DNA of 53,849 nucleotides from Azospirillum sp. (GTDB lineage Bacteria; Pseudomonadota; Alphaproteobacteria; Azospirillales; Azospirillaceae). The notes under the pieces were generated by a model. The model had not been told where the DNA came from. It saw only the letters and a list, made by a program, of their open reading frames with translations, and ran no database searches. The translations under genes were made by a program, and so were the position numbers. This document shows positions 15,983 through 23,980 of this stretch, piece after piece. The stretch lies in contig JAIXPD010000096.1 of the NCBI GenBank assembly GCA_027486405.1, positions 1 through 53,849 of the forward strand, given 5' to 3'. Within the stretch, counting starts at the first letter, position 1; each line of letters begins with the position of its first letter.

Positions 15983-17122
15983 ATGGAACCCTCCTTCACC
16001 CTGGGGCTGGAAGAAGAGTATCTGCTGGTGGATCGCGCCACGCGCGACATCGTCACCAGCCCGCCGGAAGACATGCTGGAAGCCTGCCAGGCCCAGGCCC
16101 CCGGCCGCATCCACCCGGAGTTTCTGCGCTGCCAGATCGAGGTCGGAACCCCGGTCTGCTCGACGCTGGCGGAGGCGCGGGCGGAACTGGCCTCGCTGCG
16201 CTCCATCGTCGCCGGGGTGGCCGACCGCCATGGTCTGGCCCCGATCGCCGCCTCGACCCACCCCTTCGCCGCGTGGGAACCGCAGAAGCACACCAACCGC
16301 GACCGCTACAACATGCTCGCCCGCGATCTGGGCGCGCCGGCGCGGCGGCTGATGATCTGCGGGATGCACGTCCACATCGGCATCGAGGACGACGATCTGC
16401 GCATCGATCTGATGAATCAGGTGCGCTACTTCCTGCCGCATCTGCTGGCGCTGTCCACCTCCTCCCCCTTCTGGCGGGGGCGGGACATGGAGCGGCGGTC
16501 CTACCGATTGTCGGTGTGGCACGAACTGCCGCGCACCGGCATGCCCGCCAGTTTCCAGAGCTTCGGCGAGTATCAGAGCCACGTCGGCGCGCTGGTCAAC
16601 GCGGGCGTGATCGAAGACGCGACGAAGCTCTGGTGGGACATCCGCCCGTCGGCCCGGTTCCCGACGCTGGAGATGCGCATCACCGACATCTGCACCCGCC
16701 TGGACGACGCGGTGACGGTCGCCGCGCTCTACCGCTGCCTGTTGCGGATGCTGTGGCGGCTGAAGCTGCGCAACGTCACCTGGCGGCCCTACAAGAACAT
16801 GCTGATCGAGGAAAACCGCTGGCGCGCCCAGCGCTATGGCCTGGACAGCGGGCTGGTGGATTTCGGCCAGGGGCGGATCGTGCCCTATTCCGACCTGTTG
16901 GAAGAGATCATTGACCTGACGCGCGAGGACGCCGCGCACTTCGGCTGCACCGCCGAGGTGGAGCGGGCGCGCGACATTCTCGCGCGCGGAACCAGCGCCC
17001 ACCGTCAGGTGGCGATCTATCAGGAGGCGTTGGAGAACGGGGCCACCGGCTGGGAAGCCCTGCACAAGGTGGTGGATTGGCTGGCCGAGGAAACCATGGT
17101 CGGGGTGCGCGAGGCCGCGTGA
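15983..17122 (+). CDS. Carboxylate-amine ligase, GCS2/YbdK family
   Basis: The 379-residue product belongs to the glutamate-cysteine ligase 2 family, ATP-dependent enzymes joining a carboxylate to an amine. It starts MEPSFTLGLEEEYLLVDRAT, with the metal-binding GxEEE motif, and has CGMHVHIGIED, RPSARFPTLEMRITDIC and a long C-terminal helix region. The E. coli relative YbdK has only weak glutamate-cysteine ligase activity, so the true substrate is open. It is co-transcribed with the formylglutamate amidohydrolase gene. Confidence 0.9.
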   Translation: MEPSFTLGLEEEYLLVDRATRDIVTSPPEDMLEACQAQAPGRIHPEFLRCQIEVGTPVCSTLAEARAELASLRSIVAGVADRHGLAPIAASTHPFAAWEPQKHTNRDRYNMLARDLGAPARRLMICGMHVHIGIEDDDLRIDLMNQVRYFLPHLLALSTSSPFWRGRDMERRSYRLSVWHELPRTGMPASFQSFGEYQSHVGALVNAGVIEDATKLWWDIRPSARFPTLEMRITDICTRLDDAVTVAALYRCLLRMLWRLKLRNVTWRPYKNMLIEENRWRAQRYGLDSGLVDFGQGRIVPYSDLLEEIIDLTREDAAHFGCTAEVERARDILARGTSAHRQVAIYQEALENGATGWEALHKVVDWLAEETMVGVREAA

Positions 17123-17139
17123 TGCCGGTCATGCCTTGC

Positions 17140-17164
17140 GGGGCCGCGCGACCGGCGCGGCCCC
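17140..17164. terminator. GC-rich hairpin between convergent genes
   Basis: GGGGCCGCGC (17140-17149) pairs with GCGCGGCCCC (17155-17164). It lies between the convergent GCS2-type ligase and mlaA genes. There is no T-tract on either side, so it is a weak terminator candidate. Confidence 0.4.
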
Positions 17165-17171
17165 CGACTCA

Positions 17172-17224
17172 TGGTCAACCGGGCGTCAACCGGGCGTCAA
17201 CTGTGCCGGGCGTCAACTGTGCGA
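17172..17224. repeat. Short tandem repeat, GGGCGTCAAC units
   Basis: The block CCGGGCGTCAAC recurs three times with variable spacing (11 and 17 bases) just past the end of mlaA. It overlaps the last codons of no recognised gene and looks like slippage-generated sequence. Confidence 0.6.
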
Positions 17225-17941
17225 CGGCGCGCCCGGCTTGGTCGGCGCGCGCGGGCCGGGCAGGGCGGCCTTGGTCACGGTCGGGCCACAGCTCTGGGTG
17301 ATGTAGGTCTGATAATCGGCGCGCTGGACGGCGTAGAGATCCTCGCCCGCCGTCGGCACGTTCTTGGCGTGGCGCAGGGCGGAGGCGGATCCGCCCAGAT
17401 CGATCACCAGGAAGTCCAGCGTCGCCAAGGTCGTTGAGATGAAGCTCAGCGCGTAGACCTCCGCCGCCACGCCCACGGTCAGCGCCGCCGCCCCCACCGT
17501 GTTGGTCGGGCCGACGAAGGGCAGCACCAGATAGGAGCCAGGGCGCAAGCCGGTCTGGCACAGCGACGCGCCGTAATTGGCCTCGCGCCGGGTCAGGCCG
17601 ACCGCGCTCGCCGGATCGAACAGGCCGCCGATGCCGACGGTGGAGTTCACCGCGAACCGCGCCGCCGACACCGCCGTGTTGGTCGCCTTTCCCTGCAACG
17701 CGTTGTCGAGGATCATCTCGATCTCGGTCAGGTTGGTGTAGGCGTTGCCCAGGCCGGTTTTCACCGGGCCGGGGATCCAGGGGCCGACATGGTTGACCAT
17801 CGGGTTGATGACCCAATCGACCAAGCCCTTGTTGAAGGCGAACATCGGCCGGTTGAAGGATTCCAGCGGATCGTCGGCCGCCTGGACGGCCATCGGCACG
17901 GCCATCAGAAACGCGGCAAGGGCAACGGTGACGGCGCGCAT
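17213..17941 (-). CDS. mlaA: MlaA/VacJ family protein, outer-membrane lipid asymmetry
   Basis: MlaA removes misplaced phospholipids from the outer leaflet of the outer membrane and passes them to MlaC and the MlaFEDB complex. The product has the family core DPLESFNRPMFAFNKGLVDW, LGNAYTNLTEIEMILDNALQ and FVGPTNTVGAAAL. The ATG at 17941 has AAAGG before it. The leader MRAVTVALAAFLMAVPMAVQA lacks a lipobox cysteine, so signal peptidase I cleavage after VQA is expected, unlike the E. coli lipoprotein. Other mla genes are not adjacent; an MlaD-domain gene lies at 48520-49017. Confidence 0.9.
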   Translation of the reverse strand: MRAVTVALAAFLMAVPMAVQAADDPLESFNRPMFAFNKGLVDWVINPMVNHVGPWIPGPVKTGLGNAYTNLTEIEMILDNALQGKATNTAVSAARFAVNSTVGIGGLFDPASAVGLTRREANYGASLCQTGLRPGSYLVLPFVGPTNTVGAAALTVGVAAEVYALSFISTTLATLDFLVIDLGGSASALRHAKNVPTAGEDLYAVQRADYQTYITQSCGPTVTKAALPGPRAPTKPGAPSHS

Positions 17942-18184
17942 GACGGGCCTTTCGGTGGTGATGCCCAAACGGGCGACCCGGCCATCTTACATGAGATATT
18001 TTTCACATTCGCAAGGGGGATTGCCCCGGACCCGCGCGCCAACGCAGAACGCAACCGGAAAGGCTGTTTGAAGCGCGTTTCTACAACCCGGATGGAGTGC
18101 GGCGCGCGTGACGTGGTGCGAGGGGGTGCGGACGGGGTGGCGGATTGGCCGTCGCCCCCCGCCGCTCACAGGGGAGAACACAGG

Positions 18185-18259
18185 ATGACGAAGATCCTGA
18201 CTCTCCTGATCCTGCTGTTGCAGCTCATCAAGGCGTGCCTTGACCGGCTGAACCGCTGA
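18185..18259 (+). CDS. Candidate small hydrophobic peptide, 24 residues
   Basis: An ATG preceded by GGGGAGAACACAGG opens a 24-codon frame (MTKILTLLILLLQLIK, then ACLDRLNR). The peptide would be one hydrophobic helix with a charged tail, the shape of small membrane proteins and type I toxins. A 9-bp hairpin with G-T pairs follows at about 18269-18295. I do not recognise it; support is limited to the ribosome-binding site, the composition and the hairpin. Confidence 0.4.
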   Translation: MTKILTLLILLLQLIKACLDRLNR

Positions 18260-18345
18260 GGATCGGGATGGGCGGGCGGGGATAGCCGTCCCCGTCTGCC
18301 TGTCCCCGAATGTGGGGTTTGCTCCGCCGTTTGTCAATCAGAGCA
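18260..18345. other. Intergenic, no gene seen
   Basis: This begins the 812-base stretch from 18260 to the metY-like start at 19072. It holds a possible hairpin (GGGCGGGGA with TCCCCGTCT) after the small ORF. The remainder of the stretch is occupied by a tandem repeat, the 240-bp element, the 107-bp repeat and a hairpin, all listed separately; 18690-18827 shows nothing recognisable. Confidence 0.6.
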
Positions 18346-18405
18346 GGTATCGGCAAAGCGGGTGTTGGCAAAGCGGGTATTGGCAAAGCGGGTATTGGCA
18401 CAGGG
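18346..18405 (+). repeat. 15-bp tandem repeat (GGTATTGGCAAAGCG), four units
   Basis: Four consecutive 15-base units differ by one to four bases: GGTATCGGCAAAGCG, GGTGTTGGCAAAGCG, GGTATTGGCAAAGCG, GGTATTGGCACAGGG. The last runs into the terminal repeat of the 240-bp element. One further unit (GGTATCGGCAAAGCG) occurs on the far side of that element at 18655-18669. Confidence 0.85.
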
Positions 18406-18637
18406 CAATCGCTTGAAGCACCTTGCGGTTGACCGGAACAAGAGTGGACACGGATTTCACGGATTTTTCACAGATTTCACGGAACGCGTCCCAGAGCCAT
18501 TCTGTTTGCGGTCTGGCGCAAAGCTCATGACGGGATGCGATTGGGGTCGAAAATCCGTGCAATCCCTCATTTTGTCCGTGACATCCGTGTCCATTCTTGC
18601 GTGCGTGGCGGTGATCGCTCGTTCAAGCGATTGTCCT
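18402..18637 (+). repeat. 240-bp TIR element, family 1, copy A
   Basis: It begins AGGGCAATCGCTTGAA and ends TTCAAGCGATTGTCCT, an inverted repeat with one mismatch. It contains several CACGGAT/ATCCGTG motifs and a subterminal inverted repeat around GTGGACACGGATTTCACGGA and TCCGTGACATCCGTGTCCA. It has the same orientation as copy B and the reverse of copies C and D. It lies between the small ORF at 18185 and the sulfhydrylase gene. No transposase or other recognisable protein is encoded. Confidence 0.85.
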
Positions 18638-18827
18638 GGGTTGCTAGCAAACGGGTATCGGCAAAGCGGGCTTTGGCTCCCCCCTCTGCCGTTTGGCCGA
18701 TGGGGTGGCGTGTTGCTTCGGCTTGACCTTTGCGGCGGCCCTCCATACGCTCCCGCACCGTCAACACCGTCCAACGCGGGTTGAACAGGGCAGGCAAGAA
18801 AAGACCGACGCCAGACTGGCCGACGGT

Positions 18828-18934
18828 TTAGAGCAGATCGCGTTAAATCGGGATCGATTTGACGCGTGAAGAGGCTCGATAAACAAAGGCACAGAGCGCC
18901 GTGGACTGTTTCATGTTTTGAGCACGGCGCTCTA
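18828..18934 (-). repeat. 107-bp dispersed repeat, family 2, copy 2
   Basis: This is the reverse complement of the repeat at 12182-12288. Its stem is AGAGCGCCGTG (18893-18903) with CACGGCGCTCT (18923-18933): the A-T pair of copy 1 is a G-C pair here, so both sides changed together. It lies upstream of the sulfhydrylase gene. Confidence 0.8.
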
Positions 18935-18942
18935 AAAAAAGA

Positions 18943-18977
18943 CCGAGGGCCGCGCATCCGATGCGGCCCTCACTTTT
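18943..18977 (+). terminator. Hairpin upstream of the sulfhydrylase gene
   Basis: GAGGGCCGC pairs with GCGGCCCTC around a GCATCCGAT loop, followed by ACTTTTC. It has the form of an intrinsic terminator about 95 bases before the next gene. It could end transcription from the left or act as an attenuator of the downstream gene. Confidence 0.5.
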
Positions 18978-19071
18978 CAAACCCCCGTGCGGCCGCCCCG
19001 CATCCGCGCGTCACGCGCGGCGTTCCGACGGCGGCATCCCCCCGCGCGGGTCCAGGGGAGGATATGCCGGG

Positions 19072-20391
19072 ATGGCCGACGCCAAATTCCTGAAATTCGA
19101 CACGCAGACCCTGCACGCGGGGCAACAGCCCGATCCGGCCACCGGGGCGCGGGCGGTTCCGATCCACATGACCTCGTCCTACGTCTTTCAGGACACCGAC
19201 CACGCGGCGGCCTTGTTCAATCTGGAACGGGCCGGGCACATCTATTCCCGCATCTCCAACCCGACGGTGGCGGTGCTGGAGGAGCGGTTGGCGACGTTGG
19301 AGGGCGGGGTCGGCGCGGTCTGCACCGCCAGCGGACAGGCGGCCTTGACGCTGGCGATCCTCACCCTGATGGACGCGGGCGGGCACATCGTCGCGTCGTC
19401 GTCCATCTATGGCGGCAGCCGCAACCTGTTGGCCTACACCCTGCCGCGCTTCGGCATCACCACCAGCTTTGTCCACCCGCGCGACCTCGACGGCATCCGC
19501 GCCGCGATCCGTCCGGACACCCGGCTGGTGTTTGGCGAGGTGCTGGGCAATCCGGGGCTTGAGGTGCTGGACGTGCCCGCCGTCGCCGCCATCGCCCACG
19601 CGGCGGGCGTGCCGCTGATGATCGACTCGACCTTCACCACCCCCTATCTCTGCCGCCCGTTGGTGCATGGGGCCGATCTGGTGATGCATTCCTGCACCAA
19701 ATGGCTGGCCGGGCATGGCGTGGCGATTGGCGGGGTGGTGATCGATGGCGGAACCTTCGATTGGGAGGCGTCCGGCAAGTTCCCGACGCTGACCGAACCC
19801 TACGCCGGGTATCACGGCATCGATTTTGCCGAGGAATACGGCCCCGCCGCCTTCATCATGCGGGCGCGTGCGGAGGGCTTGCGCGATTTCGGGGCCTGCA
19901 TGAGTCCGATGAACGCCTTCCAGATTCTGCAAGGGGTGGAAACCCTGTCGCTGCGGATGAAGGGGCATATCCACAACGCCCGCAAGATCGTCGGCTTTCT
20001 GGAAACCGAATTGGCGTCGGACAAGGGGGCGGTCGCCTGGGTGTCCTATCCCGAACTGGTCGATCATCCCGATCACGCGCTCGCCGCGCGGTTGCTGCCG
20101 CACGGCTGCGGCTCGATCATCTCCTTCGGCGTCAAGGGGCCGGGCGGCGGGCGTGACGCCGGGCGGCGCTTCATCGAAGCCCTGTCGCTGTTCTCGCACC
20201 TTGCCAATGTGGGCGACGCCAAATCGCTGGTCATCCACCCGGCCAGCACCACCCACGCCCAGTTGGACGCCGCCGCCCTGGCCGCGTCGGGGGTGGGGGA
20301 GGACATGATCCGCCTGTCCATCGGGCTGGAGGACGCCGACGATCTGATCGACGATCTGAAACAGGCGCTGCGCGCCGCCGCCAAGGGGTGA
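19072..20391 (+). CDS. O-acetylhomoserine sulfhydrylase-type PLP enzyme
   Basis: This Cys/Met-metabolism PLP enzyme most likely makes homocysteine from O-acetylhomoserine and sulfide (MetY/MetZ group). The 439-residue product starts MADAKFLKFDTQTLHAG and contains PIHMTSSYVF, YSRISNPTV and the PLP lysine K210 in HSCTKWLAGHG. Late in the protein LANVGDAKSLVIHPASTTH is typical. The ATG at 19072 has GGGGAGG 11 bases upstream; the longer frame to 18961 is repeat-derived. The next gene, an alpha/beta hydrolase, overlaps its stop region, suggesting one transcript. Confidence 0.92.
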   Translation: MADAKFLKFDTQTLHAGQQPDPATGARAVPIHMTSSYVFQDTDHAAALFNLERAGHIYSRISNPTVAVLEERLATLEGGVGAVCTASGQAALTLAILTLMDAGGHIVASSSIYGGSRNLLAYTLPRFGITTSFVHPRDLDGIRAAIRPDTRLVFGEVLGNPGLEVLDVPAVAAIAHAAGVPLMIDSTFTTPYLCRPLVHGADLVMHSCTKWLAGHGVAIGGVVIDGGTFDWEASGKFPTLTEPYAGYHGIDFAEEYGPAAFIMRARAEGLRDFGACMSPMNAFQILQGVETLSLRMKGHIHNARKIVGFLETELASDKGAVAWVSYPELVDHPDHALAARLLPHGCGSIISFGVKGPGGGRDAGRRFIEALSLFSHLANVGDAKSLVIHPASTTHAQLDAAALAASGVGEDMIRLSIGLEDADDLIDDLKQALRAAAKG

Positions 20392-20399
20392 GCCGGGCC

Positions 20400-21212
20400 A
20401 TGACCCAACCGTCCTTTCGTGTTCACGGCCATCCCGTCTACGCCCACACCGGCGGGCGTCCGTTCGACCCGTCCAAACCTGTGGCCGTGCTGCTGCACGG
20501 AGCGGGCATGGACCACACGGTGTGGAGCCTGCAAACCCGCTACCTCGCCCATCATGGCCGGTCGGTGCTGGCGGTCGATCTGCCGGGCCATGGCCGCTCG
20601 GGCGGCGCGCCGTTGGACAGCATCGCCGCGCTTGCCGATTGGGTGGTGGCGCTGCTCGACGCGGCGGGGGTGGCCAAGGCCACGCTGATCGGCCATTCCA
20701 TGGGGGCGCTGGTGGCCTTGGACGCCGCCGCCCGCCACGCCGATCGGGTCGAGTCCGTGGTCCTGATGGGCGCGGCGGAGCGGATGCCGGTCCATCCCGA
20801 TCTGTTGGCATCGGCGGCGGCGGGCGATCCCTCCGCCAATGACCTGGTGATCGGCTGGGGCCATGGCCCGCGCGGCCACACCGGCGGCAGCGCCGCGCCC
20901 GGCCTGGCGTTGATTCCCGCCGGGCGGCGGCTGATGGCCGGGGTGACGCCCGGTGTGCTGGGCGTCGATCTGGCCGCCTGCAACGCCTACGCGGCCGGAG
21001 CCGCCGCAGCGGAGGCGGTCGGCTGTCCGGCCCTGGTGGTGATCGGGGCGCAGGACCGCATGGCCTCGGCCAAAGCCGGACGGGCCTTGGCCAGCCGGCT
21101 CAAGATGTCGCAAATTGTCGTAATTCCGCAGGCGGGTCATATGATGATGACCGAAACACCGGACGCCACGGTGGACGCCCTGCGCGGCTTTCTGGACTTG
21201 CGGCGCGGTTGA
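20400..21212 (+). CDS. Alpha/beta hydrolase
   Basis: The 270-residue product has the complete alpha/beta hydrolase layout: HGAGMDHTVW for the oxyanion region, nucleophile serine in LIGHSMGALVAL, the acid in VVIGAQDRM and the base in PQAGHMMM. Start choice is between the GTG at 20388 overlapping the previous stop and the ATG at 20400; the ATG fits the family better. Its placement after a homocysteine-forming enzyme suggests a link with methionine synthesis such as homoserine acyl transfer, but it lacks the length and motifs of MetX, so the substrate is unknown. Confidence 0.85.
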   Translation: MTQPSFRVHGHPVYAHTGGRPFDPSKPVAVLLHGAGMDHTVWSLQTRYLAHHGRSVLAVDLPGHGRSGGAPLDSIAALADWVVALLDAAGVAKATLIGHSMGALVALDAAARHADRVESVVLMGAAERMPVHPDLLASAAAGDPSANDLVIGWGHGPRGHTGGSAAPGLALIPAGRRLMAGVTPGVLGVDLAACNAYAAGAAAAEAVGCPALVVIGAQDRMASAKAGRALASRLKMSQIVVIPQAGHMMMTETPDATVDALRGFLDLRRG

Positions 21213-21364
21213 TCCACATCCATCCAAAGGGATGGAGGGTTCGGTCACACGTCACATGGTCCGTTAATCTTTGACGGTCTATTGTGAGAGATGCTGCGGT
21301 GCGGGGATCGGCACCCCCCGCAACCCGGCGCGCGTGTCACCTGGGAAACCAACCGGAGGGCGCT

Positions 21365-23254
21365 GTGCAGGTTACGGAAAAGACGATTCGCGCCCTGATG
21401 CGCAACGCCCGTGACGTGGCGGCGGTGGTTGGAGCCGACGGGCGCTTCACCTATGTCGGCGACGCGGCGGCGCGGGTGCTGGGCTACGCGCCCGACCGTC
21501 TGATCGGCACCTGGCTGGGCGACCACGCCCACCCGGACGAGCGGGAGGAGATCCTGCGCCGTTTCGCCGCCCGCCAGACCGCGCCATCGTCCCTGTCGGG
21601 CACGGCGGTTTTCCGCTTCCGCCACGCCGATGGGCGGTGGCGCTGGGTCGAGGCCACCGCCAACAACCAATCCGACGATCCCGACATCGGCGGGGTGGTG
21701 CTGAACGTCCGGGACGTGACCGAGCAGCTCGACACCGCCGAACGGCTGCGGGTCAGCGAGGCGCGTTACCAGACGCTCGCCGAATCGGCCCCCTTCGGCA
21801 TTTTCCAGACCGACGCCGATGGCGGCATCCTGTTCGCCAACGCCCGTTTGGCCAGCATCGCCGGGTTGCCGCCCGAACGGCTGCTGGGGGATGGCTGGTT
21901 CGACGCGATCCACCCGCAGGACCGGGCGCAGGTGGTCGAGGATTGGCGGCGCAGCCTGACGAGCGCCCTGCCGCTGCTGCTGGACTTCCGCTTTCACGAT
22001 TCGGCGGCGGCGGTGGACATGCGGGTGTTGTGCCAGCGCGTGCCGCTGGAGGGTGGCGGCGGCTTCATCGGCACCATCACCGACGTCAGCGAGTATGTGC
22101 GCACCGCCAACGCCCTGCTGCTGTCGGAGGCGCGCAACAAGGCGACCTTGGACACGGTGGCCGACGCCATCCTGACCATCGACGATCAGGACTGCGTCGT
22201 CGGTTTCAACCGCGCGGCGGAGGAGATGTTCGGCGTCAGCGCCGCCGATGTGCAATGGAACAGCGTTGACGCCCTGTTCCCGGCGACGCATCTGCGCGAG
22301 GCGGCGGGGGAGCGGTTCGCGTTTTCCCCGGGGCAGACCACGGCGGTGATCGCCCGTTCCCGCCTGATCGAGGCGCGGCGGGCGGATGGGACCCTTCTGC
22401 CCATCGAACTGTCGGTCAGCGCCAGCGAGGTTGACGGGCGGCGGTTCTACACCGGCATCCTGCGCGACATCAGCGAACGCCGCCGTTTCGAACGCGACAT
22501 CATCGCCGCCAAGGAGGCGGCGGAGGCCGCCGACAAGGCGAAATCGGCCTTTGTCGCCACGATGAGCCACGAGCTGCGCACACCCCTCAACGCCGTCATC
22601 GGCTTTGCCCAGTTGCTGGAGCAGAAGCTTCAGGACCCGGTGGCGATGGCGCATTATTCCGATTACGTCCGCTCCATCCGGCAGTCGGGTGAACAGCTTC
22701 TGGCGATCATCGACGAGATCCTGGACATCGCCCGCGTCGAATCGGGGCGGTTGGAACTGGTGGAGGACGCCCTGGATCTGGGCGCTGTCGTGATCCGGGC
22801 GGTGGCCGAGCAGCAATTCTTCGCCGATCATCAGGCGATCGGCCTGAGCGTGGAACTCGATCCCGACCTTCCGCCGGTGCGCGGCGACGAGCGCCGGTTG
22901 CGGCAGGCGTTGGGCAACCTGATTTCCAACGGCATCAAGTTCAGCCACGCCAACGGCGTCGTCACCGTGGCGGCGGGCGTCGATGCGACCGGGTGGGTCG
23001 CGCTGGCGGTGCGCGACCACGGAATCGGGCTGGATCCCGCCGACATTCCGAAGGTCACACAACCCTTTGTCCAGTTGGACCAATCGATGGCCCGGCGCTT
23101 CGACGGGGTCGGGCTGGGTCTGCCGCTGGCGCGGCGTCTGGTCGAGGCCCACGGCGGCACCCTGTCCATCGACAGCCAGTTGGACCAGGGCTGCACGGTG
23201 ACGATCCGTCTGCCGCCGGAGCGGATTGTCTCGATTGAGGATCTGTTGGACTGA
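21365..23254 (+). CDS. PAS-domain sensor histidine kinase
   Basis: From a GTG at 21365 with CGGAGG eight bases before it, the protein has 629 residues. Three PAS domains occupy roughly 10-125, 130-255 and 260-380, followed by HisKA with the phosphoacceptor H402 in MSHELRTPLNAVIGFAQLLE and a HATPase domain with NLISNGIKF, DHGIGLDP and GVGLGLPLARRLVEAHGG. No transmembrane segment or receiver domain is visible, so it is a soluble sensor of the kind that reads redox, light or ligand through PAS. No response regulator gene is adjacent. Confidence 0.92.
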   Translation: MQVTEKTIRALMRNARDVAAVVGADGRFTYVGDAAARVLGYAPDRLIGTWLGDHAHPDEREEILRRFAARQTAPSSLSGTAVFRFRHADGRWRWVEATANNQSDDPDIGGVVLNVRDVTEQLDTAERLRVSEARYQTLAESAPFGIFQTDADGGILFANARLASIAGLPPERLLGDGWFDAIHPQDRAQVVEDWRRSLTSALPLLLDFRFHDSAAAVDMRVLCQRVPLEGGGGFIGTITDVSEYVRTANALLLSEARNKATLDTVADAILTIDDQDCVVGFNRAAEEMFGVSAADVQWNSVDALFPATHLREAAGERFAFSPGQTTAVIARSRLIEARRADGTLLPIELSVSASEVDGRRFYTGILRDISERRRFERDIIAAKEAAEAADKAKSAFVATMSHELRTPLNAVIGFAQLLEQKLQDPVAMAHYSDYVRSIRQSGEQLLAIIDEILDIARVESGRLELVEDALDLGAVVIRAVAEQQFFADHQAIGLSVELDPDLPPVRGDERRLRQALGNLISNGIKFSHANGVVTVAAGVDATGWVALAVRDHGIGLDPADIPKVTQPFVQLDQSMARRFDGVGLGLPLARRLVEAHGGTLSIDSQLDQGCTVTIRLPPERIVSIEDLLD

Positions 23255-23313
23255 GGCGGGGGACTCGGTTCCCCAGCCAGTCTTTCCGGAGTGGTACCAA
23301 CGCCCGGACACGC

Positions 23314-23340
23314 AAAAACGCCCCGGGAAACCGGGGCGTC
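23314..23340 (-). terminator. Terminator of hsp20
   Basis: ACGCCCCGG (23318-23326) pairs with CCGGGGCGT (23331-23339) around GAAA. On the minus strand the stem is followed by TTTTTGCG, a good intrinsic terminator for the leftward hsp20 gene. It may also stop rightward transcription from the kinase gene. Confidence 0.8.
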
Positions 23341-23383
23341 CTTGTCTGGGCGTGTGCGCGTGACGCGGGATGCCGCGACGCGA

Positions 23384-23875
23384 TCAGGCCGCTTGCGTCA
23401 GCGCCGGGGGTTCCTGCCCGTTCGGCAAAACGGTGGCCGACGGCGCGCTGGGGGCGGTCACAATGGGAATGGCGCGGGGCTTCATCGTTTCCGGCACCTC
23501 GCGGGTCAATTCGATGTGCAACAGCCCGTTGAGCAGCGAGGCGTTCGCCACCTTGATGAAGTCCGCCAATTGGAAGCGGCGTTCAAAGGCACGCCCGGCG
23601 ATGCCCCGGTGCAGGAACTGGCCGGTGGTCTCCGGCTTGGTCGCCTTGCCGGTGACGATCAACGAATTCTGGTGAGCGGTGATGCCGAGATCCTCCAGCG
23701 CGAAACCGGCCACGGCCATGGTGATGCGGTAGGAGTCCTCGCCCAGCTTCTCGATGTTGTAGGGCGGGTAGGCGTTGGCCGCGTCGTCCCCGGCGGTGGC
23801 GCTTTCCAGCAAGCGCGACAGACGGTCAAAACCGACGGTGGAACGGAACAGCGGCGAAAGGTCGTAATTGCGCAT
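23384..23875 (-). CDS. Small heat-shock protein Hsp20/IbpA family
   Basis: This is an ATP-independent chaperone that holds unfolding proteins. The 163-residue product starts MRNYDLSPLFRSTVGFDRLS like IbpA and has the alpha-crystallin domain: YPPYNIEKLGEDSYRITMAVAGF without its last residue, then LHRGIAGRAFERRFQLAD and the ANASLLNGLLHIEL strand. TTGGAGGATAGGCC precedes the ATG. The gene has a clear RpoH-type promoter and a probable ROSE thermometer, so both transcription and translation should rise with temperature. Confidence 0.95.
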   Translation of the reverse strand: MRNYDLSPLFRSTVGFDRLSRLLESATAGDDAANAYPPYNIEKLGEDSYRITMAVAGFALEDLGITAHQNSLIVTGKATKPETTGQFLHRGIAGRAFERRFQLADFIKVANASLLNGLLHIELTREVPETMKPRAIPIVTAPSAPSATVLPNGQEPPALTQAA

Positions 23876-23975
23876 GGCCTATCCTCCAAAGAGCGATACA
23901 GCGTGATGGGAGCCACGATGATGGTCGGCCCCCGTTGGCGGTTGATCCGGCGAACCCCAACTGGGCATCCGCCGA
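23876..23975 (-). promoter_or_regulatory. hsp20 5' leader with ROSE-like thermometer motif
   Basis: The predicted leader is about 100 bases. Just before the start codon it reads UCGCUCUUUGGAGGA (minus strand of 23882-23896), with a UYGCU anti-Shine-Dalgarno element four bases from the GGAGGA it can mask. This is the hallmark of ROSE elements on alphaproteobacterial small heat-shock genes. The upstream part can fold into further hairpins; I did not compute a fold. Confidence 0.65.
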
Positions 23976-23980
23976 TGAGC

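Noticed and set aside
18346..18405. CRISPR array
   Set aside because: Units are 15 bases with no spacers, a plain tandem repeat; no cas gene in the window.
18338..18562. Open frame on - across element A with SVKSV-like residues
   Set aside because: The reading comes from the repeated ATCCGTGAA units; frames are not kept between the four copies.
18935..19071. Possible SAM riboswitch before the sulfhydrylase gene
   Set aside because: I looked for SAM-II-like conserved blocks and found none; only a terminator-like hairpin is present.
19064..19093. ATG at 19064 as start of the sulfhydrylase gene
   Set aside because: It is out of frame and stops after nine codons; the in-frame ATG at 19072 fits the family.
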